DNA of 64,000 nt from positions 558,001-622,000 of the forward strand of contig NZ_WFKL01000001.1 of NCBI RefSeq assembly GCF_009208105.1, given 5' to 3'. Under the pieces are notes generated by a model. It ran no database searches. It was given only the letters and a program-made list of their open reading frames with translations, and had not been told where the DNA came from. The position numbers and the translations under genes are program-made. Source of the stretch: Rouxiella sp. S1S-2. Its GTDB lineage: Bacteria; Pseudomonadota; Gammaproteobacteria; Enterobacterales; Enterobacteriaceae. Of this stretch, positions 28,415-37,082 are shown piece after piece (the first letter of the stretch is position 1; each line of letters begins with the position of its first letter).

Positions 28415-29314
28415 TCAACCGGTTTCAGACATCATGCCCTTTACCGTTTCGGCCAGTACGCTGCCTATCGCGCTGGTGCCTCTGTCGTGCCCAATCAGCA
28501 TCAGTTGCTGGGTTTGCTGCCCCAACTCTCTGACCGGAATATAAATGAGTCGGCCCGCGCGTTGGTCAAATTCAATGTCGAATGGGGTCAGGAAAGTCAG
28601 TCCCTGATCGACCATCGCCGCGTGGCGCATGACCTCAATCGAATTGGTTTCAATCACCGGATGTGCGCTGACCAACGCCTTGGCGAACACGTCATTGAGG
28701 TAGGGCCGAATGACCGTGCTTTTGTCAGCGATGATAATCGGATAGGCGATACAGTCGCTGATCCGCAGACTGGTCTTATCGGCTAGCGGATGTCCCGGTG
28801 CAACCACGGCACCCAGCCTGCCGGCTACGCTGGACAGCACCCGCAGCGTGGGAGGCAAGTCAAAGTCGAACCCTATCCCTAGGTCAGCCTCACCGGATTC
28901 TACCGCCGCCATGATTTCATCGCCGTTGGTCAACTGCCGCAAAATAAGCTTCACCCGCGGGTTGGCGCGTCGAAATTCGCTGGCCATGCGTGGGATGAGG
29001 TTGGCCGCCAGCCCGCTCATCATCGCCACTGTCACCTCGCCGCGACGCAGCCCCTTCAGCTCCTCAATTTTCACCTGGGCCCACTCAAGTTCTTTAAAAC
29101 TCTGACGAACGTGGTGGATAAGCACTTCACCGGCGGCGGTGAGCACCATCTTACGTGGAAGACGCTGAAACAGCGGCGTACCGAGTTCGTCTTCCAGCGC
29201 CAGAATCTGCCGGTTGATAGCGGATGCGGAAATATGCAGGCGTGCTGCGGCTTTGCGTATAGAACCCGCGCGCGCAACCTGATCGAGATACATCAGCAGT
29301 CGGTGTTGCAGCAT
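28415..29314 (-). CDS. LysR-family transcriptional regulator
   Basis: 299 residues with the N-terminal LysR helix-turn-helix (SIRKAAARLHISASAINRQILALEDELGTPLF at about 18-49) and a periplasmic-binding-protein-like effector domain. GGAG six bases before the ATG at 29314 decides the start; a TTG at 29326 is part of that ribosome site. It diverges from the BMP transport operon across 139 bases and probably controls it and the creatininase gene in response to the imported compound. Confidence 0.88.
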   Translation of the reverse strand: MLQHRLLMYLDQVARAGSIRKAAARLHISASAINRQILALEDELGTPLFQRLPRKMVLTAAGEVLIHHVRQSFKELEWAQVKIEELKGLRRGEVTVAMMSGLAANLIPRMASEFRRANPRVKLILRQLTNGDEIMAAVESGEADLGIGFDFDLPPTLRVLSSVAGRLGAVVAPGHPLADKTSLRISDCIAYPIIIADKSTVIRPYLNDVFAKALVSAHPVIETNSIEVMRHAAMVDQGLTFLTPFDIEFDQRAGRLIYIPVRELGQQTQQLMLIGHDRGTSAIGSVLAETVKGMMSETG

Positions 29315-29358
29315 ATTTTTCTCCAAATAAAGGTTACGGCGATATTTTCATCAAGTGT

Positions 29359-29371
29359 TGCCAAAAAGGCA
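29359..29371. promoter_or_regulatory. Candidate LysR-type operator
   Basis: TGCC-AAAAA-GGCA at 29359-29371 is a dyad with the T-N11-A form typical of LysR-regulator boxes, in the divergent space between the regulator and the transport operon. Confidence 0.4.
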
Positions 29372-29453
29372 TCGAAGAGTGCGAAAAACAATGCTTTTAA
29401 GGTAGCGAATTTGTGGGCATAAATGGAGCACTGTTCTTGGGGGAGTAAAGCTT

Positions 29454-30473
29454 ATGTCTGGTTTATCGCGCCGTAATTTTGCCAAAGGTTTGGCAAGCAT
29501 GATGTTGATTCCTATTGCTGCACCGTTATTTTCTCGCCAGGCCTTTGCGGCGGATAAAGAGATCAAGGTTGCTCTGTTACTGCCGGGATCGGTGGCTGAC
29601 GGTGGCTGGAGCCAGCTGGCTTATCAGGGTTTGCAAAATCTGAAAGCGCAGGGCTTTAAAGTTGCCAGCAGCGAGAGCGTGGCACAGGCGCAGATGGACC
29701 AGGTTATTCGTGGCTATGCCGACGACGGCTATAACCTGATTATCGGGCACAGTTTTGAATACGGCTCTGAATTTGACCAAATTGCGCCGGAATACCCTGA
29801 TACCTATTTCTTTGCTACCACCTTTAAACCGGCCGAAAAAGCGCCGACCAACGTGGAGTTCGTCAATCTTGCCTATCTAAATGCAGCCTACGGTGCCGGT
29901 GCGCTGGCGGCGTTAATTTCCGAAAAAGGCAAAGCAGTGGGCTATGTTGGCGGCGGGGATAACCCGACTCAGCAGGGCATGATGCGAGCCTTTATTGCCG
30001 GTGCCGAAAAAACGCGCCCGGGGATTAAAGGCTTGGGTATCGTGACCGGTGATTACGACAACGCGGCAAAAGGCCGTGAAGCCGCCAGCACCATGATAGG
30101 TAATGGTGCCGACGTTATCTGGCACACCGCCGACGTTACCGGTCTGGGCGCGATTCAGGGTGCGGCGGCGGCGAAGGTGAAAGCCATCGGTTGCTATGCC
30201 GACCAAAAAAATATCGCCCCGGACTTTGTGGCGACCAGCTTTGAAACCAATCTGCCGTGGGTCGTTGAGTCCGTAGCGCACAGCGTACGCGACAAAACGT
30301 TTCTCGGCGGACAAGAGTGGCAGCCTAGCGTCGCGAAAGCCTGGCTTCCGCTTTATGGCAAAGAGAGTTTTAACAGCAAGTTGGTCAGCGCCGACGCTTG
30401 GGCAACATTCCAGGCCGTATGGAGCCAGCTTGATGCGGGCAGTATCAACGTCGCCTCACTGATTAAAGTCTGA
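29454..30473 (+). CDS. BMP-family substrate-binding protein with Tat signal
   Basis: Solute receptor of an ABC importer, 339 residues. The N-terminus has SRRNFAKG (residues 5-12), a twin-arginine motif, followed by a hydrophobic stretch and an AFA-A cleavage site near residue 33; there is no lipobox. The mature part is of the Med/BMP (PnrA-like) family, whose known members bind nucleosides and related bases. VALLLPGSVADGGWSQLAYQG is the typical first strand and loop. First gene of a five- to six-gene operon. Confidence 0.88.
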   Translation: MSGLSRRNFAKGLASMMLIPIAAPLFSRQAFAADKEIKVALLLPGSVADGGWSQLAYQGLQNLKAQGFKVASSESVAQAQMDQVIRGYADDGYNLIIGHSFEYGSEFDQIAPEYPDTYFFATTFKPAEKAPTNVEFVNLAYLNAAYGAGALAALISEKGKAVGYVGGGDNPTQQGMMRAFIAGAEKTRPGIKGLGIVTGDYDNAAKGREAASTMIGNGADVIWHTADVTGLGAIQGAAAAKVKAIGCYADQKNIAPDFVATSFETNLPWVVESVAHSVRDKTFLGGQEWQPSVAKAWLPLYGKESFNSKLVSADAWATFQAVWSQLDAGSINVASLIKV

Positions 30474-30506
30474 GTGAAAGCTGAGTAAAACCTGAGGAAT
30501 TTGTGA

Positions 30507-32069
30507 ATGACCCTGTCTGAACCTTGCCTGTTGGCGGTTAATGCCAAAGTGCCGGTTGTTGAACTAAAAGGCATCACCAAGCGGTTTGGTAAGGTCACGG
30601 CTAACCACAACGTGAGCATGTCAGTCGGTGCCGGTGAGATTATCGCGCTACTGGGCGAAAACGGGGCCGGTAAAAGCACGCTGATGCAGATTCTGTACGG
30701 GCTGTATCAGGCAGATGAAGGACAAATTTTAGTCGAGGGTAAGCCGGTCAGTATCCGCAGTCCGAGCGATGCCATTGCGTTAGGCATTGGCATGGTGCAT
30801 CAGGAATTCATGCTGGTTCAGCCGATGACTGTGGTTGAGAACGTTATTCTCGGATTGAAAGAAACGCGCAGCGGCCGCCTCGATTTACAGGACGCCGCAA
30901 AACGTTTGCAGCAGATTTCAGACCGCCACGGACTGGCGGTTGACCCGTGGGCGAAAGTGGCCCATTTACCGATTGGCGTCCAGCAGCGGGTAGAAATACT
31001 CAAGCTGCTCTACCGCGATGCCAAGGTGCTAATTCTTGATGAACCCACAGCCGTACTGACGCCGCGTGAAAAAGAGGGTCTGTTTGCAACCCTGAATTCA
31101 CTGCGTGTCGAGGGGCGTTCAATCGTCATCGTAACCCACAAACTTTATGAAATTATGGCCATTGCCAACAGTGTTTCGGTTATGCGCAGCGGCTGTATGG
31201 TCGAGAGCGTGGCGGTGGGCGACACCTCTGAAACCGATCTCGCGCGCCGCATGGTGGGTCGTGACGTGTTGCTGCGGATAGTAAAAGTGCCGCAGGCTCC
31301 GGGCAAAGAAGTGCTGCACATCGATAACATCGCCATGCGTGATGAAGCCGGTAACCAAAAAATTTGGCGCGTGGCGCTAAAGGTTCACGCGGGTGAAATT
31401 TTGGGCATTGCCGGTGTCGACGGTAACGGGCAGTCGGAACTCGCCGATGCGTTGCTCAATCTGCGCCCGATTGAGGCGGGGCGCATCATGCTCGGCGGCG
31501 AAGATATTTCCGAGCACTCACCGGCCCAGCGACGCGCCGCCGGTATGGGATTTATTCCCGCAGACCGGCGCGGCGTGGGGTCGGTTACCGCCATGTCGAT
31601 AGCCGATAACGCCATTTTGGGTGAGCCTCGGCAGCATACTTATGCCAAAGGCTGGTTTCTCAGCTCTAAAGCCATCGCGCAAAAAGCCCAGGCTATCGTT
31701 AACCACTTTAACGTGATCACGCCGGACCTCGAATTTGAGGCTGGAAAACTTTCGGGCGGAAACCTGCAGAAGCTGATCCTTGGCCGTGAGGTCATGCGCA
31801 AACCACGGGTGCTAGTGGTCGAGCAACCGACGCGTGGTCTTGATGTTGGCGCGGTGGAGGCGGTGTGGCAGGGGCTGCTCGAGGCGCGGCAACAGGGCTG
31901 CGCCATTGTGATGATCTCCGCAGAACTTGAAGAAATCATGAATTTATCAGACAGGATCGCCGTGATGTATGAAGGGCAAATTGCCGGCGTGCTGAACGCG
32001 GCCGAGGCCAGTGTGGAACACATTGGTGAACTGATGGCCGGTGGCCGTTTATCGCGGGAGGCGTCATGA
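30507..32069 (+). CDS. ABC transporter ATPase, duplicated (BMP/nucleoside type)
   Basis: 520 residues made of two ATP-binding halves. The first has Walker A GENGAGKST (about 50) and a Walker B with LILDEPTAVLTP; the second has a degenerate P-loop (GVDGNGQSE, about 303-311) and the signature LSGGNLQK. This pattern matches sugar/nucleoside-type importers (RbsA, YufO/NupA). Partner of the binding protein and the two permeases. Confidence 0.9.
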   Translation: MTLSEPCLLAVNAKVPVVELKGITKRFGKVTANHNVSMSVGAGEIIALLGENGAGKSTLMQILYGLYQADEGQILVEGKPVSIRSPSDAIALGIGMVHQEFMLVQPMTVVENVILGLKETRSGRLDLQDAAKRLQQISDRHGLAVDPWAKVAHLPIGVQQRVEILKLLYRDAKVLILDEPTAVLTPREKEGLFATLNSLRVEGRSIVIVTHKLYEIMAIANSVSVMRSGCMVESVAVGDTSETDLARRMVGRDVLLRIVKVPQAPGKEVLHIDNIAMRDEAGNQKIWRVALKVHAGEILGIAGVDGNGQSELADALLNLRPIEAGRIMLGGEDISEHSPAQRRAAGMGFIPADRRGVGSVTAMSIADNAILGEPRQHTYAKGWFLSSKAIAQKAQAIVNHFNVITPDLEFEAGKLSGGNLQKLILGREVMRKPRVLVVEQPTRGLDVGAVEAVWQGLLEARQQGCAIVMISAELEEIMNLSDRIAVMYEGQIAGVLNAAEASVEHIGELMAGGRLSREAS

Positions 32070-33187
32070 AGCCGTTGCTCATCAAGCGTCACATCCCCGC
32101 CGACTCTTCACTGGCGCTGGCGGGTACAACGCTACTGGCACTGCTGGTGGCTTTTATTCTGGCTGGGCTGCTGTTTATTCCCTTTGGCGCCAATCCGTTA
32201 GCGGCGTTTGCCTCGCTGTTTGATGAGGCGTTTGGCTCACTGCGCGGCTTCGCTCAGACGTTGGTGCAGGCCACGCCGCTGATTTTAATTGCTCAGGCAA
32301 CTATCGTTGTCTGGCGTGGTGGACTGGGCTATATCGGATTTGAAGGCTGCTTCCTGGTGGGCGCGGCGGCGGCTTCCTGGGTGGCCTTGGGCGGCACGCC
32401 GCAGGGCATGGCAATAATGCTGCCTGTCTGGGCGTTCTGGCCGGTGGTACTGATAGCCGCCTTTGCCGCAGGCGGCGTGTGGGCTGGCATGGTTGGATTC
32501 CTGCGCGTGCGCTTTGGCGGCAACGATGTGCTGATTTCGCTGATGGCCAACTATGTGGCCGCCTTTCTGATCCAATATTTGGTCTCGGGTCCGATGCGTG
32601 CGGTGGGCGATTTGCCGCAGACGCCGCGTTTGCCGATGGAAAGCTGGTTAGGCTTTATTTTACCCGGTACGCGGGCGCACATGGGGCTACTGATCGCGCT
32701 GACGTGCTCGGTTTTTGTCTGGGCACTGATCCGTAAAACGCCAATGGGTTACGAAATTATCGTTAGCGGACTCAATCCTAAGGCGGCGCGCTACGGCGGG
32801 ATTAACGTGATACGGCGTCAAATGTTGGCGGTGTTTCTCGGCGGCGGTATGGCGGCCCTTGCCGGACTGTGCGCGGTATTGGGCGTGCAGCATCGACTGA
32901 TGGACGGATTGGCAGGCGGCGTTGGCTTCGTCGGCGTAGTCGTGGCGCTGTTGGCACGACTCAATCCGCTGGTCGTGATACCTACGGCCATTCTCTACGG
33001 CGGACTCGAAGTGGGCGGCAGCGCGATGCAGCGTGAAAGCGGTCTGCCAACGTCGGTTATTTTTATTCTCGAAAGCCTGGTGGTGCTGCTGATTTTGGCG
33101 GGCGACATTCTGCGTTATTACCGAATTAACTGGCCTAGTCGTACCGAGCACGCACTCATCGACCCCGCCACGGAGAGCAAATCATGA
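32066..33187 (+). CDS. ABC transporter permease 1 (BMP/nucleoside type)
   Basis: 373 residues with about 8-9 hydrophobic segments of the BPD_transp_2 (RbsC/YufP-like) family; GGNDVLISLMANYVAAFL is the characteristic coupling segment. The ATG overlaps the ATPase stop by four bases. Confidence 0.88.
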   Translation: MKPLLIKRHIPADSSLALAGTTLLALLVAFILAGLLFIPFGANPLAAFASLFDEAFGSLRGFAQTLVQATPLILIAQATIVVWRGGLGYIGFEGCFLVGAAAASWVALGGTPQGMAIMLPVWAFWPVVLIAAFAAGGVWAGMVGFLRVRFGGNDVLISLMANYVAAFLIQYLVSGPMRAVGDLPQTPRLPMESWLGFILPGTRAHMGLLIALTCSVFVWALIRKTPMGYEIIVSGLNPKAARYGGINVIRRQMLAVFLGGGMAALAGLCAVLGVQHRLMDGLAGGVGFVGVVVALLARLNPLVVIPTAILYGGLEVGGSAMQRESGLPTSVIFILESLVVLLILAGDILRYYRINWPSRTEHALIDPATESKS

Positions 33188-34122
33188 GCCTGTGGTCACA
33201 CATTGATATCGCGTTTTTTGTCACCTGGCTGGCGGCGGCCGTGCGTCTTGCCGGACCGGTATTGCTGGCCTCACTGGGCGAAATTTATGCCGAGCGTTCA
33301 GGGGTGCTAAACATCGGGATTGAAGGCACGGTGCTAATGGGCGCGTTATCCAGCTATTTGGTGGCGGTCTATTCCGGCTCTACCGTGCTCGGTTTTTTTG
33401 CCGGGGGCGTAGGCGGTCTGCTGGTCGGTTTATTTCTAGCGTTCTTCTACCTGCGGGCTTTGGCCAGTCAGGTGGTGGTGGGCATCGTGTTCAACATTCT
33501 GGCCGCCGGCGTGGCGACCTACGTTTACAGTCTGGTTATCGGCAATAACACCTCGCCGACCCTTACGATGTTCAATCCATTACCTCTGCCGGGTCTGGCC
33601 AAGATCCCCTTGGTGGGACCCATCTTCTTCAACCAACCTTGGCCGCTTTACCTGACGCTGGTGCTGGTGTTTGTGGCGCAGATTGGGCTGTTTCACACCC
33701 GTTTTGGCCTGTCGTTGCGCGCCGTGGGCGAGAATCCGCGCGCGGCGCACGCCGCGGGCCTTAACGTGCAGCGCATTCGGACCTATGGCGTGATGCTTTC
33801 GTGTCTCGGTGCCGGTCTGGCTGGCGGCTATTTGGTGACCGCGCAAATCGGTCTGTTTCGCGACAATATTGTTAGCGGACAAGGGTTTATCGCACTCGCT
33901 ATCGTCATCTTTGGGCGCTGGAGCCCGATTAAGGCGCTGTTGGCGGCGTTTATCTTTGGCGCTGCCGATGCACTGCAGCTCTCTTTACAACTGTTTGATA
34001 ACGCGCTGCCTGCACAGGTTTTATTGGCACTGCCTTATTTGTTGACCATTCTGGCGATGTCCGGCGTGGTCGGAAAAACGGTACAGCCGGGCGCGCTGAC
34101 CCAGCCTTACCGCAAGGAATAA
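33184..34122 (+). CDS. ABC transporter permease 2 (BMP/nucleoside type)
   Basis: 312 residues, second permease of the same family (YufQ-like), with LGEIYAERSGVLNIGIEGTV near residue 30, the strongly conserved motif of this subfamily. Four-base overlap with permease 1. The heterodimeric permease plus duplicated ATPase completes the importer. Confidence 0.9.
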   Translation: MSLWSHIDIAFFVTWLAAAVRLAGPVLLASLGEIYAERSGVLNIGIEGTVLMGALSSYLVAVYSGSTVLGFFAGGVGGLLVGLFLAFFYLRALASQVVVGIVFNILAAGVATYVYSLVIGNNTSPTLTMFNPLPLPGLAKIPLVGPIFFNQPWPLYLTLVLVFVAQIGLFHTRFGLSLRAVGENPRAAHAAGLNVQRIRTYGVMLSCLGAGLAGGYLVTAQIGLFRDNIVSGQGFIALAIVIFGRWSPIKALLAAFIFGAADALQLSLQLFDNALPAQVLLALPYLLTILAMSGVVGKTVQPGALTQPYRKE

Positions 34123-34162
34123 CAGTGGCATCGCCACTGCCCGGATATTTTAGGAGAGTTCT

Positions 34163-34606
34163 ATGACCACTGTATTTCGCGCTACCGATGCTCAATCCGC
34201 TCAGGCTTTCCGTATTGGCCCGACGGACACCAACTATTTCGCCATCCTGTTTGACAAGCATCAGGATGATATTGAGCACATTTTCGTGATTGAAATTTTC
34301 AAGGTGGGAGGCGCTACTCCGCCCAATGAGCACGCACATGCGCACGAGTTTTTCTATGTGCTGGCGGGCGAGGGCGTAGCGCTGTGCGGCGATAAGGAAG
34401 TGCCATTAAGCCAGGGGAAAGCATTGTTGCTTAATCCTGGCAATGAACACGTGGTGCGCAATACCGGCAGCAGCAAGCTCTATACCCTGACGGTGATGAC
34501 CCCGAACGAAGGCTTTGCCGAGCTGATTCGCAGCGGTGAGCGGGTTGAGCTGGATGAGGAGGACCTGCGCGTCCTTAGTGGGGTGAAGGGGAGTTCTGCG
34601 CGATGA
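34163..34606 (+). CDS. Cupin-domain protein
   Basis: 147 residues, a single cupin barrel. First motif: H57, H59, H61 and E62 in NEHAHAHEFFYVLAGEG; second motif: H96 in NPGNEHVVRN. Metal binding is therefore likely. It overlaps the next gene by four bases, so it belongs to the catabolic operon. It might be an isomerase, a dioxygenase or a small-molecule sensor; sequence alone does not decide. Confidence 0.8.
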   Translation: MTTVFRATDAQSAQAFRIGPTDTNYFAILFDKHQDDIEHIFVIEIFKVGGATPPNEHAHAHEFFYVLAGEGVALCGDKEVPLSQGKALLLNPGNEHVVRNTGSSKLYTLTVMTPNEGFAELIRSGERVELDEEDLRVLSGVKGSSAR

Positions 34607-35385
34607 AACAGCGGCAAACTCCTCTGGTTCCGCTAGGTTCCAGCGCACGCAATCTCTGGCACGTTTCGGCAGATGAGGTTGATTTAGTCCGCGATGCACC
34701 GCCGCCGCAGGTGGCCGTTGCGCAGGATGGCGAGCGCCGTATTCAGCTCGACGTCAACCGCACCGCACTGATTGTTATCGACATGCAAAATGACTTTTGC
34801 CATCCCGACGGCTGGCTGGGGCATATCGGCGTTGACGTTATGCCCGCCCGCGCGCCCATTGCACCGCTGCAGCGTTTGCTGCCCGCGCTGCGAGAGGTCG
34901 AGATGCCGGTGGTTTGGCTTAACTGGGGGAATCGTGCTGACCGATTAAACCTTAGCCCGGCGCTGCTGCACGTTTATAAACCCACCGGTGAGGGCGTGGG
35001 ATTGGGCGACCCTTTGCCACTGTCGGGCGAGCCGGTGCTGGAGTCCGGCAGTTGGGCCGCCGCGGTGGTTGATGAGCTTGCGCCGCTGGCTGACGACATT
35101 CGAGTCAATAAATACCGGATGTCGGGTTTTAAAGACACCGAACTTGACAGTATTTTGCGTAATTTGAACGTCACGACGCTGTTGTTTGCTGGCGTAAATG
35201 CCGATCAGTGCGTGCTGTGTACGCTGCAGGATGCCAATTTTCATGGCTATGACTGCCTGCTGCTGGAGGACTGCTGCGCCACGACTTCACCGCAGTATTG
35301 TATGGACGCCACGCTGTATAACGTTCGCCAATGCTTTGGTTTCGTGATTGATTCTGAGCAACTTGTCAGCCAGTTGGCGGGTTAA
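34603..35385 (+). CDS. RutB-like cysteine hydrolase (isochorismatase superfamily)
   Basis: 260 residues. The amidase triad of this superfamily is visible as D60 (IVIDMQNDF), K170 (VNKYRMSGF) and C203 (GVNADQCVL). The segment around K170, SGFKDTELDSILR, closely resembles RutB (ureidoacrylate amidohydrolase); biuret hydrolase and N-carbamoylsarcosine amidase use the same triad. The likely reaction is release of carbamate or ammonia from a ureido or carbamoyl group. The context lacks the other rut genes, so it is not annotated as rutB. Confidence 0.83.
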   Translation: MKQRQTPLVPLGSSARNLWHVSADEVDLVRDAPPPQVAVAQDGERRIQLDVNRTALIVIDMQNDFCHPDGWLGHIGVDVMPARAPIAPLQRLLPALREVEMPVVWLNWGNRADRLNLSPALLHVYKPTGEGVGLGDPLPLSGEPVLESGSWAAAVVDELAPLADDIRVNKYRMSGFKDTELDSILRNLNVTTLLFAGVNADQCVLCTLQDANFHGYDCLLLEDCCATTSPQYCMDATLYNVRQCFGFVIDSEQLVSQLAG

Positions 35386-35409
35386 AAAGGTTCGAAAGAG
35401 GAAGAGTCG

Positions 35410-36801
35410 ATGGGATACATTTTGGCAGACGGCTGGGTGATAACCATGAACCCGCAGCGCGACGTACTGGAAGAAGCCAGCATTTTGATTGAGGGCGAAT
35501 TTATTACCGCCATCGGCACGCGCCAACAGCTTGAGGCGAAAAATCCGCAGTGCGAGGTTATCGACTGTCGGGATGCCATCATTATTCCCGGCATGGTAAA
35601 TACGCATACGCACCTGTTTCAAACTCTGCTGAAAGGGCTGGGTGATGACATGGTGCTTAAAAAATGGTTCACCTGCATGACCGGACCCAGCGCCGTTGAG
35701 CTGACCGAAGAAGATGTTTTGGCGGCGGCGATGCACGGCTGCGTGGAGTCGCTGCGCTCCGGCGTGACTTCGCTGGTTGATTTTATGTATGCGCATCCTC
35801 GCCCCGGATTAACCGCCAAAGTGGTCGAAGCCTTTGAGGTGACGGGGATTCGTGGGCACGTTTGCCGCGGCTTTTTGACCACGGGTGAAGAACATGGCAT
35901 TCCCGCCCGCCTGATTGAAACGCCCGAAGCAGCCCTTGCCGACGCACGTGCGCTGATTTATCGCTACAATCGCCCGGAAAGCCGGGTAAAAGTGGGCATT
36001 GCACCGAGCATGATTTGGGCGCTCGACGAGAAAGTGCTGCGCGGCACCCGCGAGCTGGCCGATGAAACCGGCGCTTTAATTACCACGCACGTCGCCGAAA
36101 CGGATTTTGAAATCTCCCAGTCGCAACTGCGTTTTCAGTGTACAGATACCGAGTTTCTCAGTGAAATCGGCTTTCTGGGGCCGGACGTTTTGGCGGTTCA
36201 CTGCGTGCAGTGCAGCAGCCGTGATATTCGCGCGCTTAAGCATCACGATGTCCGCGTGTCTCATAATCCGTGCAGCAATATGTATTTGGCCTCCGGCGTG
36301 GCACCCATTCCTGAAATGTTGGCGGCGGGCATTACTGTTGGGCTAGGATCTGACGGACCGGCTAGCAGTAATAATCACAGTCTGTTTCAGGCGATGAAAA
36401 TGGCGGCACTGCTGCAAAAGGGTGTACATCGTGACCCGACTATTATGACGGCGGAAAAAGTGCTTGAGATGGCGACCATCGACGGCGCGCGAGCCATCGG
36501 CCTTGACCATCTTATTGGTTCTATTGAGGTCGGTAAAAAGGCTGATATTGCAGTGGTGGGTACTGATCATCCTGCGATGACACCGGTGCATCACCCCGTT
36601 TCATCGCTGGTCTACTCAGCGTTGGGACATGAGGTCACGGACGTTTTTGTCGATGGTGAAGCGGTACTACGCCAAGGGAAAATCACCCGAGTTGATGAAC
36701 GCGAGGTGCTGCGGCGCTCTCAGCGCGCAGCTAACAGTCTGTCCGAGCGCGCAGGCAGCGACCGATTTAAGCGTCGGCCGTGGCGCGGCAGTGCTTTCTA
36801 G
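35410..36801 (+). CDS. AtzA/TrzN-type amidohydrolase (aminohydrolase of a heterocycle)
   Basis: 463 residues of the COG0402 amidohydrolase group (guanine deaminase, SAH/MTA deaminase, triazine hydrolases). Metal ligands: H66 and H68 in NTHTHLFQ, a His in TTHVAETD near 230, a His in VHCVQC near 262, and Asp in GLGSDGPASSNN near 315. The GSDGPASSNN form speaks against 8-oxoguanine deaminase, which usually has a VDGSASND loop. It presumably removes an amino or other leaving group from the imported ring compound. Last gene of the operon. Confidence 0.85.
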   Translation: MGYILADGWVITMNPQRDVLEEASILIEGEFITAIGTRQQLEAKNPQCEVIDCRDAIIIPGMVNTHTHLFQTLLKGLGDDMVLKKWFTCMTGPSAVELTEEDVLAAAMHGCVESLRSGVTSLVDFMYAHPRPGLTAKVVEAFEVTGIRGHVCRGFLTTGEEHGIPARLIETPEAALADARALIYRYNRPESRVKVGIAPSMIWALDEKVLRGTRELADETGALITTHVAETDFEISQSQLRFQCTDTEFLSEIGFLGPDVLAVHCVQCSSRDIRALKHHDVRVSHNPCSNMYLASGVAPIPEMLAAGITVGLGSDGPASSNNHSLFQAMKMAALLQKGVHRDPTIMTAEKVLEMATIDGARAIGLDHLIGSIEVGKKADIAVVGTDHPAMTPVHHPVSSLVYSALGHEVTDVFVDGEAVLRQGKITRVDEREVLRRSQRAANSLSERAGSDRFKRRPWRGSAF

Positions 36802-36830
36802 AGCAGCGTTTTTTAAATAAAGACGTAAGA

Positions 36831-37079
36831 CTAATAGTCCGGTCTTTCTATTTCTTCTTCACCGGCGCGAAACTGCCCGCGCGGCATGATGTTCAGCGTT
36901 TCATGCAGCTCTGACCATACTAAAACCACGTCGCCGCTTTTAAGCTGGCGGCGAACATCTTCTACTTTTTGCTCCAGCGTGCGTTCCTGCTCGCCATAGT
37001 CGGTGCCTTCGCGCAGTACAAAACCTTCAATGACGCTGTCCAGCGTTTCCGTTGGCAATTCTTTCCAGGGAATGATCAT
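36831..37079 (-). CDS. yheU: YheU family protein
   Basis: 82 residues, similar along its length to E. coli YheU (72) with [20 protein letters not shown] and [16 protein letters not shown]. Function unknown. Three bases after the yheT stop on the same strand, as in the conserved yheS-yheT-yheU group, which is here interrupted by an insertion between yheS and yheT. Confidence 0.93.
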   Translation of the reverse strand: MIIPWKELPTETLDSVIEGFVLREGTDYGEQERTLEQKVEDVRRQLKSGDVVLVWSELHETLNIMPRGQFRAGEEEIERPDY

Positions 37080-37082
37080 CTG

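Noticed and set aside
28404..28425. Terminator between the creatininase and LysR genes
   Set aside because: AAGCCGG/CCGGTTT forms a weak stem with a G-T pair and no T-run; it overlaps the LysR stop.
34603..36801. Naming the hydrolase rutB and the amidohydrolase 8-oxoguanine deaminase or guanine deaminase
   Set aside because: Other rut genes are absent, and the metal loop is GSDGPASSNN rather than the 8-oxoguanine deaminase type; similarity is only at family level.
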